Positions 9,433 through 17,695 of a DNA stretch of 64,000 nucleotides are shown piece after piece. Numbering within the stretch: position 1 is the first letter of the stretch; each line of letters opens with the position of its first letter. Under the pieces are notes generated by a model. The model searched no databases. It saw only the letters and a program-made list of their open reading frames with translations, and was not told where the DNA came from. A program made the position numbers and the translations under genes. Origin of the DNA: Halopenitus malekzadehii (GTDB lineage Archaea > Halobacteriota > Halobacteria > Halobacteriales > Haloferacaceae); the NCBI RefSeq assembly GCF_900108505.1, contig NZ_FNWU01000003.1:202673-266672 (forward strand), given 5' to 3'.

Positions 9433-11000
9433 TACCGCACCACCTCCGTCTCCCGCAGCAGTTCCAGATCACACAGCGTCCCGTGCACGTCGCGGATGTC
9501 GTCGAAGCCGTACATCAACATTAAGAGTCGCTCCAGGGCGAGTCCCCACGCCATCACGTCGCACTCGACGCCGAGCGGGCCGAGCACCTCCTGGCGGAAC
9601 AGTCCCGAGTTGCCGATCTCGATGAGCTCGTCCGTCTCGGGGTGACGGCCGAACAGCTCGAAGGACGGTTCCGTGTAGGGGTTGTAGTGCGGTTTGAACT
9701 GTACGTCGGTGATCCCGAACTGCCGGTAGAACTCCTCGAAGGTACCCATCAGGTCCCGCACCGAGAGGTCCTCGGCCATCACCCAGCCCTCGATCTGGAA
9801 GAACTCGAGCAGGTGGGTCGGGTCGAGGGTGTCGTTGCGGTAGACCTTCTCGACCGAGAAGAACCGTTGTGGCGGTTCCAGGTCGCCGAGCGCGAACCCG
9901 GAGAGGTGCCGCATCGACAGCGAGGTGGTGTGGCCGCGCAGGTCGATCGCCCGCGCGACGTCCTCGGTCCACGGCGAGTGGTAGCCGTCGCCGTCCTCGC
10001 CCCAGCCCTCCCGATGGGCGCGCTCGACCCGGTCGAGCAGCCCCGGCGGAATCGACTCCATCGGCGGGAGATCGAGCGCGAACTGGTCCCAGTGGGTCCG
10101 CGCGGGGTGGTCCTGGGGCATGAACAGGCAGTCGTTGATCCAGAACTCCGAATCCGCGTGGGGGCCATCCATCTCCCGAAAGCCCATCCCGACGAGGACG
10201 TCCTTCACGCGGTCGGCGGTCTGCCGGAGGATGTGTTTGCGCCCGCCGGTCGCAGTCTCGGCGTCCGCCTCGACGTTGTACTCGGCGAACTCCACGTCCC
10301 GCCACTCCCCGCTCGTGAGCAGCTCGGGCGTGAGCCGGTCGACCGTCTCGGCCGTCTCGATCCCCTCCATCAGGGCGGTCACGCCGTCCTCCGAGAGCGT
10401 GACCGAGCGCACGGTCGACTCGCTTCGCTCGATGAGTCCGCGGCGCTCCAGGCGCTCGAGGACGTCGGCGTCGATCGATTCTGGTGGTTCGATGGAGGCG
10501 TCCCGGTCGGGCGCCGTCTCGCCGGGGTCCGCCGTCACGTCGGGAGCCGCCGCGGCGATCGCTTCGAGCGCGAGCGCCTCGGGGTCGTCCGCGGGATCGA
10601 CGTCGGGGTCGGCGGTGATCTCGCCGGACTCGATGGTCCCGTAGCCCTTGCGGGCGTAGTTCGAGAGGGCGATGTCGACGGCGCCACCCTCGAGGTCGGC
10701 TCCGCCGATGACCTCGCCCATCGACTGGGGCGCGTCGTCGGCGCCGGCGTCGAGGGCCGCCCGGTGGAGTCGGATCTCCGGCAGATCCGTTTCGACGTAC
10801 TCGCGGCCCTCGTCGGTGATCGCCACCGAGACCTGCTCGGCCTCGCTGACCGTGAGCAACCCCTCGTCCGCGAGCTCGAAGGCGACCCGCGTGACGGTCT
10901 CGGGTTTCTCGTCGATCTCGGCCGCGAGATCGTCGATCGGTCGGTCGTCGGTCGCGCTCGCGGCCTCGAGGACCGCGAGTTGGGCTTCCGTGAGTCGCAT
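9432..11000 (-). CDS. pheS: phenylalanyl-tRNA synthetase alpha subunit
   Basis: PheS is the catalytic class II subunit that charges tRNA-Phe. The start at 11000 (M-R-L-T-E-A-Q-L) gives 522 residues. Residues 1-75 form a winged-helix-like domain typical of archaeal PheS. Class II motif 2 is F-F-S-V-E-K-V-Y-R-N-D-T-L-D-x-T-H-L-L-E, and motif 3 is G-L-A-L-E-R-L-L-M-L near the C-terminus. A longer in-frame extension to 11138 is Arg/His-rich, unlike the acidic haloarchaeal proteome, and was rejected. pheS and pheT form a two-gene operon. Confidence 0.97.
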   Translation of the reverse strand: MRLTEAQLAVLEAASATDDRPIDDLAAEIDEKPETVTRVAFELADEGLLTVSEAEQVSVAITDEGREYVETDLPEIRLHRAALDAGADDAPQSMGEVIGGADLEGGAVDIALSNYARKGYGTIESGEITADPDVDPADDPEALALEAIAAAAPDVTADPGETAPDRDASIEPPESIDADVLERLERRGLIERSESTVRSVTLSEDGVTALMEGIETAETVDRLTPELLTSGEWRDVEFAEYNVEADAETATGGRKHILRQTADRVKDVLVGMGFREMDGPHADSEFWINDCLFMPQDHPARTHWDQFALDLPPMESIPPGLLDRVERAHREGWGEDGDGYHSPWTEDVARAIDLRGHTTSLSMRHLSGFALGDLEPPQRFFSVEKVYRNDTLDPTHLLEFFQIEGWVMAEDLSVRDLMGTFEEFYRQFGITDVQFKPHYNPYTEPSFELFGRHPETDELIEIGNSGLFRQEVLGPLGVECDVMAWGLALERLLMLMYGFDDIRDVHGTLCDLELLRETEVVR

Positions 11001-11413
11001 ATGGTGGATGTATCGTGTGGGTCGGCGTCGTCTCTCGTGCGTACGTTCGGCGGCGTGAGGGTCGTAAGCGTTCCGTGTTCGGTCGGCCGCCGCGATCGTT
11101 TCAGCCGGAGGGGCCGAACGAACCGGGGTCGCGAACACGGTGCGCGCGGTTTCACCGCCTCGCTGCGGGACGTCCCACAGCAGGGCGGATCCGCCACGCG
11201 CGAGTCAGCGAAAACCGAACTCGAACCCGAAGCCGGCGCGGTCACGGGCGATCCGAACGGTGGCGGGTTCGAGTGCCATATCCGGGAGTGCGGTCGGCGA
11301 CGATATATGCGTTGTGCGTCGTCCCGGAAACGGTGGCAGCCACCTCCGGGAACCGACCAGCAGTATCCCGCAGGAACCGACCCGCTTAATCCCGGGCCGT
11401 CCAACGCGGAGGT
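11001..11413. other. 413-bp intergenic region between divergent pheS and hisA
   Basis: No gene is supported here; ORFs crossing it are antisense or Arg-rich extensions. On the hisA side a TATA-like CTTAAT lies at 11385-11390, 24-29 nt before the hisA ATG. On the pheS side no convincing TATA box sits at the leaderless distance, so pheS may have a longer leader. A short GGCGGGTTCGAGTGCC stretch at about 11262-11277 resembles part of a tRNA T-arm but has no proper 5-bp stem, so it is not called. Confidence 0.6.
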
Positions 11414-12235
11414 ATGAGCGAGCGCGACGACGAGGGCGACCGCGGGACCGAATCCGGAGCCGAAACTGGCACCGAATCCAAGGCCGGGACGTTCACCGAC
11501 GGCTTCGAGGTGATCCCGGCGGTCGACGTCCAGGACGGCGAGGTCGTCCAACTCGTCCAGGGCGAGCGCGGGACGGGGAAACGGTACGGCGACCCGGTTG
11601 CGGCGGCCGAGCGCTGGATCGACGAGGGCGCGGAGACGCTGCATCTCGTGGATCTGGACGGCGCCTTCGAGGGGGAGCGCGTCAACGCCCCTGCGTTCGA
11701 GGCGATCGTCGACGCGGTCGGCGACGACGTCGCCCTCCAGCTCGGCGGGGGGATCCGGACCGCCGAGGACGCGCGCACGCTGCTCGATCTGGGGATCGAC
11801 CGCGTGATCCTGGGCACCGCGGCCATCGAGGATCCCCCGATCGTGGAGGTCATCTCCGAGACGCATCCCGGGACGGTCGTGGTGAGCCTCGACGCGAAGG
11901 ACGGCGAGGTCGTCGTCTCGGGATGGACCGAGTCGACCGGCCTCGACCCCGCCGAGGCGGCGGCGCGCTACGAGTCGCTGGGCGCGGGCGCGATCCTCTT
12001 TACGAACGTCGACGTCGAGGGACAGCTCGAGGGGATCGACCGCGAGGCCGTCGAGGCAGTCGTGGAGGCGGTCGACGTCCCCGTGATCGCCTCCGGCGGG
12101 GTGGCGAACCTCGACGACGTGGTCGCGCTCCGGGAGGCGGGGGCGGCCGCAGTCGTGATCGGCACGGCGCTGTACGAGGGATCGTTCACGCTCCGGGAGG
12201 CACAGGGAGCCGCGGCCGGCGACGGCACGAAGTGA
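11414..12235 (+). CDS. hisA: phosphoribosylformimino-5-aminoimidazole carboxamide ribotide isomerase
   Basis: HisA performs the Amadori isomerisation in histidine synthesis. The core is a (beta/alpha)8 barrel starting F-E-V-I-P-A-V-D-V-Q-D-G, with Asp38 as the likely first catalytic acid. Internal half-barrel repeats show Q-L-G-G-G-I-R-T and I-A-S-G-G-V-A phosphate-binding loops. The protein is 273 residues, longer than usual because of a Glu/Gly/Thr-rich N-terminal extension of about 30 residues. That extension could be a mis-called start, but the TATA-like CTTAAT 24-29 nt upstream of this ATG supports it. hisB lies about 2.4 kb away, so the his genes are dispersed. Confidence 0.96.
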   Translation: MSERDDEGDRGTESGAETGTESKAGTFTDGFEVIPAVDVQDGEVVQLVQGERGTGKRYGDPVAAAERWIDEGAETLHLVDLDGAFEGERVNAPAFEAIVDAVGDDVALQLGGGIRTAEDARTLLDLGIDRVILGTAAIEDPPIVEVISETHPGTVVVSLDAKDGEVVVSGWTESTGLDPAEAAARYESLGAGAILFTNVDVEGQLEGIDREAVEAVVEAVDVPVIASGGVANLDDVVALREAGAAAVVIGTALYEGSFTLREAQGAAAGDGTK

Positions 12236-12271
12236 GCGACGCGGTCGGGCACCCGGAGCGGACTTGAGAGT

Positions 12272-12325
12272 GAGCGTTACTCCTCGGCCGACTGCACCCC
12301 GGAGCGTTACTCCTCGGCCGACTGC
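12272..12325. repeat. direct repeat duplicating the 3' end of the stress-protein gene
   Basis: The 24-base block GAGCGTTACTCCTCGGCCGA plus CTGC occurs at 12272-12295 and 12302-12325, a period of 30 bp. The right-hand copy holds the last codons and stop (TAA) of the minus-strand gene. The left-hand copy repeats the same codons and stop in frame downstream, so read-through would end at a second TAA. The repeat lies between convergent hisA and the stress-protein gene. Confidence 0.95.
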
Positions 12326-13080
12326 TCCTCGGCGGGGCGCTCGCGTTGGACGACGAACACCGGCCCGAGAAACCGCTCGGCGACCTGCTCGGCGGGCATT
12401 CCGAAGAGGAACGTCGTGACCGACGGGTCCGTTTCGCCCATCACGACCGCGTCGTGATCGGCGGCATGACGAGCGATCGCATCGAGCGGCGCGTCCGGGT
12501 GTTCAAGGATCGTGTCGATCGACCCCGGGCTGACGCCGCGATCGACGAGCGCGTTTGCGGTCGATTCCAAAAGCGCCTCGCCGTCGGTATCCGCCTCGTC
12601 GTCATCGAGCGCGTGGTACAACGTGATCGTCGCGTCGGTCGTCGCGAACAGGCCGGCGGCCAGGCGGGTGTTTCGGTCGAGTCCGACGTCGCCCCGAACG
12701 GCGAGCAGCACCGACTCGGGTGCGTCGGTGCCGTTGGGAACGAGTACCGCGAGACAGTCGTGTTCGTAGATCAGCCGGTCGATCGTCGCCTGCGCCTCGT
12801 GTGTGAAGACGAGGCGGACGTCGACCGTGGCGCCCGCGTCGGAAAGCGCCGCCGCGAACTCCTCGAGTTTAGCCATCGCACGCTCGCCGAACTGCTCGCG
12901 GGCCTGGTCGGCCGCGGTCTGGTCGGGAATGACGTGGTAGCCGGCGAGCACGACGTGTGCGTCCGCGAGCAGGTCCGCGATCCCGGTCGGCAGCGACTCG
13001 CCCTCGAGAACCCGGATCGGATAGAGGACGGTCGGACGGTTCGGCGCGTCGGTCGTGGATGTGGGATCGGTGTCAGTCAT
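12307..13080 (-). CDS. universal-stress-type protein paired with an amino-acid permease
   Basis: This 257-residue soluble protein has two alpha/beta halves typical of UspA-like nucleotide-binding folds. It starts with a beta strand (T-V-L-Y-P-I-R-V-L) and ends with G-P-V-F-V-V-Q-R-E-R, the usual last strand of Usp domains. The phosphate-loop signature is only partly recognisable (G-E-T-D...F-L-F-G). It begins 3 bp after the permease stop, so the two are co-transcribed. In haloarchaea such Usp proteins often accompany APC transporters and are thought to modulate them, which is inference for this pair. The last codons are duplicated downstream. Confidence 0.8.
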   Translation of the reverse strand: MTDTDPTSTTDAPNRPTVLYPIRVLEGESLPTGIADLLADAHVVLAGYHVIPDQTAADQAREQFGERAMAKLEEFAAALSDAGATVDVRLVFTHEAQATIDRLIYEHDCLAVLVPNGTDAPESVLLAVRGDVGLDRNTRLAAGLFATTDATITLYHALDDDEADTDGEALLESTANALVDRGVSPGSIDTILEHPDAPLDAIARHAADHDAVVMGETDPSVTTFLFGMPAEQVAERFLGPVFVVQRERPAEEQSAEE

Positions 13081-13083
13081 GGA

Positions 13084-14490
13084 TTAGAACGCTCCCTTGA
13101 GTGCGACGTCGGTGGCGTAGTATCGGTACCAGGCGTAGGCGGCGATCATCACGGCGGCGCCGACGCCGATCGACGCCGGCTGCATGAACGCGATGAGCGA
13201 GAGGCTCGCGAGCGCGCCGAGACCGGCGACGAGGTATCCCGCAGGACAGCGGAACGAGGGGGTGTACCACTCGGGCGACTCGCGTCGAAGCTGTATCAGG
13301 GCGACGCAGACGAGTCCGTACATCACGAGATGGAGCACGGAGGCGACCTCCGCGAGCAGCTCCACCTGGCCGGTCGCCGTGAGCACGACGATCGGACCCC
13401 CAGCCAGCCCGAGGGCGACGTGTGGCGTGCCGTACCGGAGGTTGAGGCGGCTGGCGGACGCGGGGAGGAGGTCGTCGCGGCTCACGGCGTAGACCGCACG
13501 GGAGGCGCTGAGGATGGAGGCGTTCGCGCTCGAGAACGTGGCGAGCAGCCCGGCGACGACGATCGCGAGGGCGCCCGGCAGGCCGACGAAGGCGCGAGCG
13601 ACCTCGACCATCGCGGTTTCGCCGAACTCGCCGAGCCGGACGCTCCCGAACGCGCTGGTCGCCACGAAGATCGTGACGACGTAGAACACGCCGACGACGA
13701 GCACCGATCCGACCATCGCCAGCGGCAGGTTTCGGCTCGGGTTCGTGATGTCGCCGGCCACGGTCGCCACCTGCGCGAAGCCGAGATACGAGGTGAACAC
13801 GAGCGCGGCGGTCTGCAACACCGGCATCATTCCGCCGGGCGGGAGGAACCGCTCCGGAGTCGATTCCGTGCCGAACACGCCGAGCGCGTCGAGGCTCCCG
13901 TAGCTCAGGAACAGCGTGAGGATGACGAGCAAGACGATCACGATCGCGTTCTGCAGCGACGCCGTGTTCTCGGTGCCGAAGACGCTGAGGACGGTGAGCG
14001 CGACGCCGAAGGCGATCCCCAACGGCACTGCCGGATCCACCGGTAGGGCGATCCCCGCCTCGGCGAACACCTGGCCGGCGTAGCTGCCGAGCCCGACGAG
14101 ATAGAACGCGGCCGCGAACACGAGCCCGAGCCAGAGGCCGATGCCGATGACCGCGCCGGGACCGGTGCCGAGTCCCCGAGAGATGAAGAAGTACCCGCCG
14201 CCGCTGCGGGGCATCGCGGTCGCCAGTTCCGACAGCGGGAGCGCGACCAACAGCGCGACGACCGCCCCGATCGCGAACGAGAGCGATGCGGCCGGCCCCG
14301 CGTTCTCCGCGGCGAGCCCCGGAAACACGAAGATTCCCGCACCGATCATCGTCCCGATGCCGATCGCGAGCCCGCCGACGAGCCCGATCGTCCGTTCGAG
14401 CTCACCCTCGCCTCGATCGCGGTCGTGTTCGACGACGGGCTCGGAGGAGTCAGTCGGTGGCGTCCCTTCGAGGACGTCATCGCGTCCCAT
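13084..14490 (-). CDS. APC-superfamily amino-acid permease
   Basis: The product is a 468-residue polytopic membrane protein with about 12 hydrophobic segments. The first carries the APC consensus G-x-G-x-M-I-G-A-G-I-F, which binds the substrate backbone, after an acidic N-terminus of about 35 residues. The substrate is not evident from sequence. The ATG at 14490 is preferred because the much longer in-frame extension to 15114 runs antisense through hisB. A TATA-like GGCTATTTCCG (coding strand, 14511-14521) lies 21-31 nt upstream. It forms an operon with the Usp-type gene. Confidence 0.92.
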   Translation of the reverse strand: MGRDDVLEGTPPTDSSEPVVEHDRDRGEGELERTIGLVGGLAIGIGTMIGAGIFVFPGLAAENAGPAASLSFAIGAVVALLVALPLSELATAMPRSGGGYFFISRGLGTGPGAVIGIGLWLGLVFAAAFYLVGLGSYAGQVFAEAGIALPVDPAVPLGIAFGVALTVLSVFGTENTASLQNAIVIVLLVILTLFLSYGSLDALGVFGTESTPERFLPPGGMMPVLQTAALVFTSYLGFAQVATVAGDITNPSRNLPLAMVGSVLVVGVFYVVTIFVATSAFGSVRLGEFGETAMVEVARAFVGLPGALAIVVAGLLATFSSANASILSASRAVYAVSRDDLLPASASRLNLRYGTPHVALGLAGGPIVVLTATGQVELLAEVASVLHLVMYGLVCVALIQLRRESPEWYTPSFRCPAGYLVAGLGALASLSLIAFMQPASIGVGAAVMIAAYAWYRYYATDVALKGAF

Positions 14491-14601
14491 ACGCGTGGAT
14501 CGGGGGTGTATCGGAAATAGCCACCGCCAAAGTGACCGAATCGAACGGTCCACGAGCGGCTCGCCCGCAATCCCCTTAAGAGTCGCCCGCGAGTGGCCGG
14601 T

Positions 14602-15216
14602 ATGAGCGACCCGAGCGAATCGGACGGCACCGACCGCAGTGCGGCCGTCTCGCGGGCGACGGCGGAGACGGAGATCGATCTCACGCTGGCGCTCGACGGG
14701 GACGGGGACGGCGAGATCGACACCGGGATCGGCTTCTTCGACCACATGCTGACGGCCTTCGCCACGCACGGGCTGTTCGACCTGACCGTCCGGTGTGACG
14801 GGGACACCCACATCGACGACCACCACACCGTCGAGGACGTGGCGATCTGTCTGGGCGAGGCGTTCGCGGAGGCGCTGGGCGATAAGCGCGGGATCCGCCG
14901 ATACGCCGACCGTCGCGTCCCGCTCGACGAGGCGGTCGCGTCCGTGGTCGTCGACGTCTCTGGGCGACCCCACTACGAGTTCACGGGTGAGTTCTCCCAG
15001 GAGTCGATCGGGGGATTCACGAGCGTGATGGCGGACCACTTCGCGATGTCGCTTGCCCACAACGCCGGCCTGACGCTGCACGCCGAGGTCGTCCGCGGCG
15101 AGAACGCCCACCACGAGGTCGAGGCGCTGTTCAAGGCGCTCGCGCGCACGCTCGACGACGCGACCCGGATCGACGAGCGGCGCTCGGACACCCCGAGCAC
15201 GAAGGGCGACTTATAA
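14602..15216 (+). CDS. hisB: imidazoleglycerol-phosphate dehydratase
   Basis: HisB dehydrates imidazole-glycerol phosphate in histidine synthesis. The 204-residue single-function form contains the two manganese-binding His clusters of the family: D-D-H-H-T-V-E-D (residues 72-79) and [11 protein letters not shown] in the second half. The G-F-F-D-H-M-L motif precedes the first. The N-terminal 15 residues are an acidic tail. The ATG at 14602 was chosen over an in-frame GTG 9 nt earlier because TATA-like CTTAAG (14574-14579) sits at leaderless distance. The next gene starts 3 nt after the stop. Confidence 0.97.
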   Translation: MSDPSESDGTDRSAAVSRATAETEIDLTLALDGDGDGEIDTGIGFFDHMLTAFATHGLFDLTVRCDGDTHIDDHHTVEDVAICLGEAFAEALGDKRGIRRYADRRVPLDEAVASVVVDVSGRPHYEFTGEFSQESIGGFTSVMADHFAMSLAHNAGLTLHAEVVRGENAHHEVEALFKALARTLDDATRIDERRSDTPSTKGDL

Positions 15217-15219
15217 GCG

Positions 15220-15720
15220 ATGTTCGACGAGATCCTGGGCAAGTTCGAGGGGTCGCCGAGCCAGCAGGCGGTGATCCGCCTGCTCTTGGAGCGCGGGTTC
15301 TCCGTCAACGAGGACGGGCGCGTGGTCTCGGGCGGGATCGAGATCCCCTACACCGGGATCGCGCGCGAGCTGGACGTGGACCGCCGCGTCGTCGACTCGA
15401 CGACCGACACGATCCGAGAAGATCCGGAGCTGCGCCGGATCTTCGCGAACATCTCCTCGATCCCGAGCCTGATGGATCTCGCGCCGGTGCTCGAGTTGAC
15501 CGTTCTCACGGTCGAAGTGGCCGCAGCGGACGAATCCGGCATCGTCGCCGAGGTGACCGGACTCATCGCCGACCACGAACTCACGATCCGACAGGTCATC
15601 AGCGACGATCCGGAGTTCGCCGCCGACCCGAAGCTCTACGTGATCCTCGACGACGACGTGCCGGGCGAACTACTCGTGGCCATCCGGGAACTTCCCTACG
15701 TACGCCGCGTCGAGTTCTGA
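15220..15720 (+). CDS. HTH and ACT-domain regulator of amino-acid metabolism
   Basis: This is a 166-residue protein with an N-terminal winged-helix-like part (residues 1-75, with I-A-R-E-L-D-V-D-R-R-V-V-D-S-T as a plausible recognition helix) and a C-terminal ACT domain (about 93-166, motif D-E-S-G-I-V-A-E-V-T-G-L-I). This layout matches the archaeal group described as regulators of amino-acid metabolism containing an ACT domain. It lies 3 nt behind hisB and is almost certainly co-transcribed with it, so it may sense histidine or another amino acid. Ligand and target are unknown. Confidence 0.88.
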   Translation: MFDEILGKFEGSPSQQAVIRLLLERGFSVNEDGRVVSGGIEIPYTGIARELDVDRRVVDSTTDTIREDPELRRIFANISSIPSLMDLAPVLELTVLTVEVAAADESGIVAEVTGLIADHELTIRQVISDDPEFAADPKLYVILDDDVPGELLVAIRELPYVRRVEF

Positions 15721-15810
15721 GCCGACGAGGACGGGAATCACATCGCGAATACGGAACCCGCGCGAACACACGCACGTACCGTCAATACGTCCCACGCCCA
15801 TATGGACGGT

Positions 15811-16067
15811 ATGAGCACCGAGTACGGCTGAACCGGCTCCGAACCGTCATCGACGCGCTCGAGTACCCGATCGAACGGGCCGACGCGCGCGAGGAATTGT
15901 CCGACGTGACGCTGCTGTACGCCGACGGGCGGGAGTCGCTGGCCGCGGTCGTCGCCCGGTCGAACGACGACGTCTTCCGGTCGATGGAGGATCTCGAGGC
16001 CGCGGTTTTCGGGAACGTTCCGGTTGAAGCAGTCGGCGAACCGGGGCAGTCGGACGGCGACGCCTAG
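15811..16067 (+). pseudogene. small DUF5789-like gene with an apparent frameshift near its start
   Basis: A 78-codon open stretch (frame 3, 15834-16067) encodes a protein typical of small haloarchaeal DUF5789-like proteins: D-A-L-E-Y-P-I-E-R-A-D-A early, then D-V-T-L-L-Y-A-D-G, ending E-A-V-G-E-P-G-Q-S-D-G-D-A. It has no ATG, GTG or TTG in frame anywhere back to the previous stop. An ATG with good context at 15811 (M-S-T-E-Y-G) is one frame off and hits TGA at 15829-15831. A single-base indel around 15823-15831 would join them as M-S-T-E-Y/R-L-N-R-L. Either this is a recent frameshift or sequencing error, or translation starts unusually. The family name is from memory; function is unknown. 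Confidence 0.65.
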
Positions 16068-16218
16068 TACAGCCGATTTCGCGTCCATTTTGCGAGGGGA
16101 CCTGCCGTCAACCGCCTCGGGGTCAAGCCCGTGGCATCCGCCTCGCTATTCTGTGAACCAGCAGCGACGATCGTGAGACACCTCCGCATATTTCACTTTC
16201 ACCCACCTGTTAACGTGG

Positions 16219-16226
16219 GTTTATAT
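16219..16226 (+). promoter_or_regulatory. TATA box of radA
   Basis: GTTTATAT lies 26-33 nt before the ATG at 16252. It overlaps the alternative ATG at 16225, which decides in favour of the downstream start and a leaderless mRNA. Confidence 0.8.
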
Positions 16227-16251
16227 GGGAGAGCGAACAAGCGGGGTGTAC

Positions 16252-17283
16252 ATGCCCGAAGACGAACTCGAAGACCTCCCAGGCGTCGGCCCCGCGACCG
16301 CGGACAAGCTCATTGACACCGGCTACGAGAGCTACCAGAGCATCGCGGTCGCCAGCCCCGGGGAGCTGTCGAACACCGCCGACATCGGCTCCTCGACCGC
16401 CTCGGACATCATCAACGCCGCCCGGGAGGCCGCCGACGTCGGCGGCTTCGAGACCGGCGCGGCGGTCCTCGAGCGACGCGAGCAGATCGGCAAGCTCTCC
16501 TGGCAGATCGACGAGGTCGACGAGCTGCTCGGCGGCGGCGTCGAGACGCAGTCGATCACGGAAGTCTACGGCGAGTTCGGCGCCGGCAAATCGCAGGTGA
16601 CCCACCAGCTGGCGGTCAACGTCCAGCTGCCCCGCGAACACGGCGGGCTCGCCGGCGGCGCCATCTTCGTGGACACCGAGGACACGTTCCGGCCCGAGCG
16701 GATCGACGACATGGTTCGTGGCCTCGACGACGAGATCCTCGAGGCGGAACTCGAACGGCGCGAGATCGAGGGGACGCCGAACAGCGACGAGGCGCTGGCC
16801 GAACTCACCGAGGCGTTCCTCGACCGGATCCACGTCGCGAAGGCGTTCAACTCCAACCACCAGATCCTGCTGGCCGAGAAGGCCAAGGAGCTCGCCGGCG
16901 AACACGAGGAGAGCGAGTGGCCGATCCGGCTCGTCTGCGTGGACTCGCTGACCGCCCACTTCCGCGCCGAGTACGTCGGCCGGGGCGAGCTCGCCGAGCG
17001 CCAGCAGAAGCTGAACAAACACCTTCACGACCTGATGCGGATCGGCGACCTGTACAACACGTCGATCCTCGTCACCAACCAGGTCGCCTCGAACCCCGAC
17101 TCCTACTTCGGTGACCCGACCCAACCGATCGGCGGCAACATCCTCGGCCACACCTCCACCTTCCGGATCTACCTGCGGAAGTCGAAGGGCGACAAGCGGA
17201 TCGTCCGGCTCGTCGACGCCCCGAACCTCGCCGACGGCGAGGCCGTGATGCGCGTCCAGGACGCCGGCCTCAAACCGGAATAG
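16252..17283 (+). CDS. radA: DNA repair and recombination protein RadA
   Basis: RadA is the archaeal RecA/Rad51 recombinase. It forms filaments on single-stranded DNA and catalyses strand exchange. The start at 16252 gives 343 residues, the usual haloarchaeal length. A helix-hairpin-helix domain opens the protein ([12 protein letters not shown], residues 9-20). A polymerisation motif F-E-T-G-A follows (66-70), then Walker [10 protein letters not shown] (107-115, Lys113), Walker B L-V-C-V-D-S-L, and the L2-like segment before G-G-N-I-L-G-H. An in-frame ATG 27 nt upstream overlaps the TATA box and was rejected. Confidence 0.98.
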   Translation: MPEDELEDLPGVGPATADKLIDTGYESYQSIAVASPGELSNTADIGSSTASDIINAAREAADVGGFETGAAVLERREQIGKLSWQIDEVDELLGGGVETQSITEVYGEFGAGKSQVTHQLAVNVQLPREHGGLAGGAIFVDTEDTFRPERIDDMVRGLDDEILEAELERREIEGTPNSDEALAELTEAFLDRIHVAKAFNSNHQILLAEKAKELAGEHEESEWPIRLVCVDSLTAHFRAEYVGRGELAERQQKLNKHLHDLMRIGDLYNTSILVTNQVASNPDSYFGDPTQPIGGNILGHTSTFRIYLRKSKGDKRIVRLVDAPNLADGEAVMRVQDAGLKPE

Positions 17284-17695
17284 GCCGGCCCGAGAGGACA
17301 CGCAGGCGTCGGTTACACACCACTCACGCGAGTCGACACCATCTGTTGCAACGATTTCCGCGACGGCGACCGACGATTTTCGCGACGGCGACTCACGAGG
17401 AGCGCGCGCGAGCGTTTCGGGCACACACACCACCTATCCGACAAAACGATCGTCAAATTGTCCGGCAACATTTGTAATGTAACTGCCGAGAATACGTCCT
17501 TATATTGGCCTAATTCGATTGTATATCTGACGAACGTTGACTTATCTGCATATATTAACCTATTTTTCAACTCTATGATTTATATGTCTCCATCCATCCC
17601 AATCGGAACGTGATTTCGAACACGAACACGGAGGAATCGGTTGGAATAGTTCACGATCGTAAACCATCCATCCCCGATAGGGCGGTGATCGTCTG
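17284..17695. other. 412-bp AT-rich intergenic region before amt, with a 22-bp tandem repeat
   Basis: No gene is supported. Just after radA a 22-bp near-perfect tandem pair (17353-17374 and 17375-17396, unit GATTTTCGCGACGGCGAC plus 4) is present. From about 17445 to 17600 the sequence becomes markedly AT-rich (runs such as TATATTGGCC, TGCATATATTAACC and ATTTATATG). This is unusual for this genome and fits a regulated promoter for the ammonium transporter. The most likely TATA elements are TATATTAA (17552-17559) and TTTATATG (17578-17585), which implies a 5' leader of about 90-110 nt. Confidence 0.6.

Noticed and set aside
11262..11277. T-arm-like GGTTCGAGTGCC upstream of hisA.
   Set aside because: It lacks a proper 5-bp stem with a 7-nt loop and no cloverleaf can be built around it.
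16225..16251. Nine-codon upstream start for radA.
   Set aside because: It overlaps the TATA box GTTTATAT and would give a longer protein than the 343-residue family standard.
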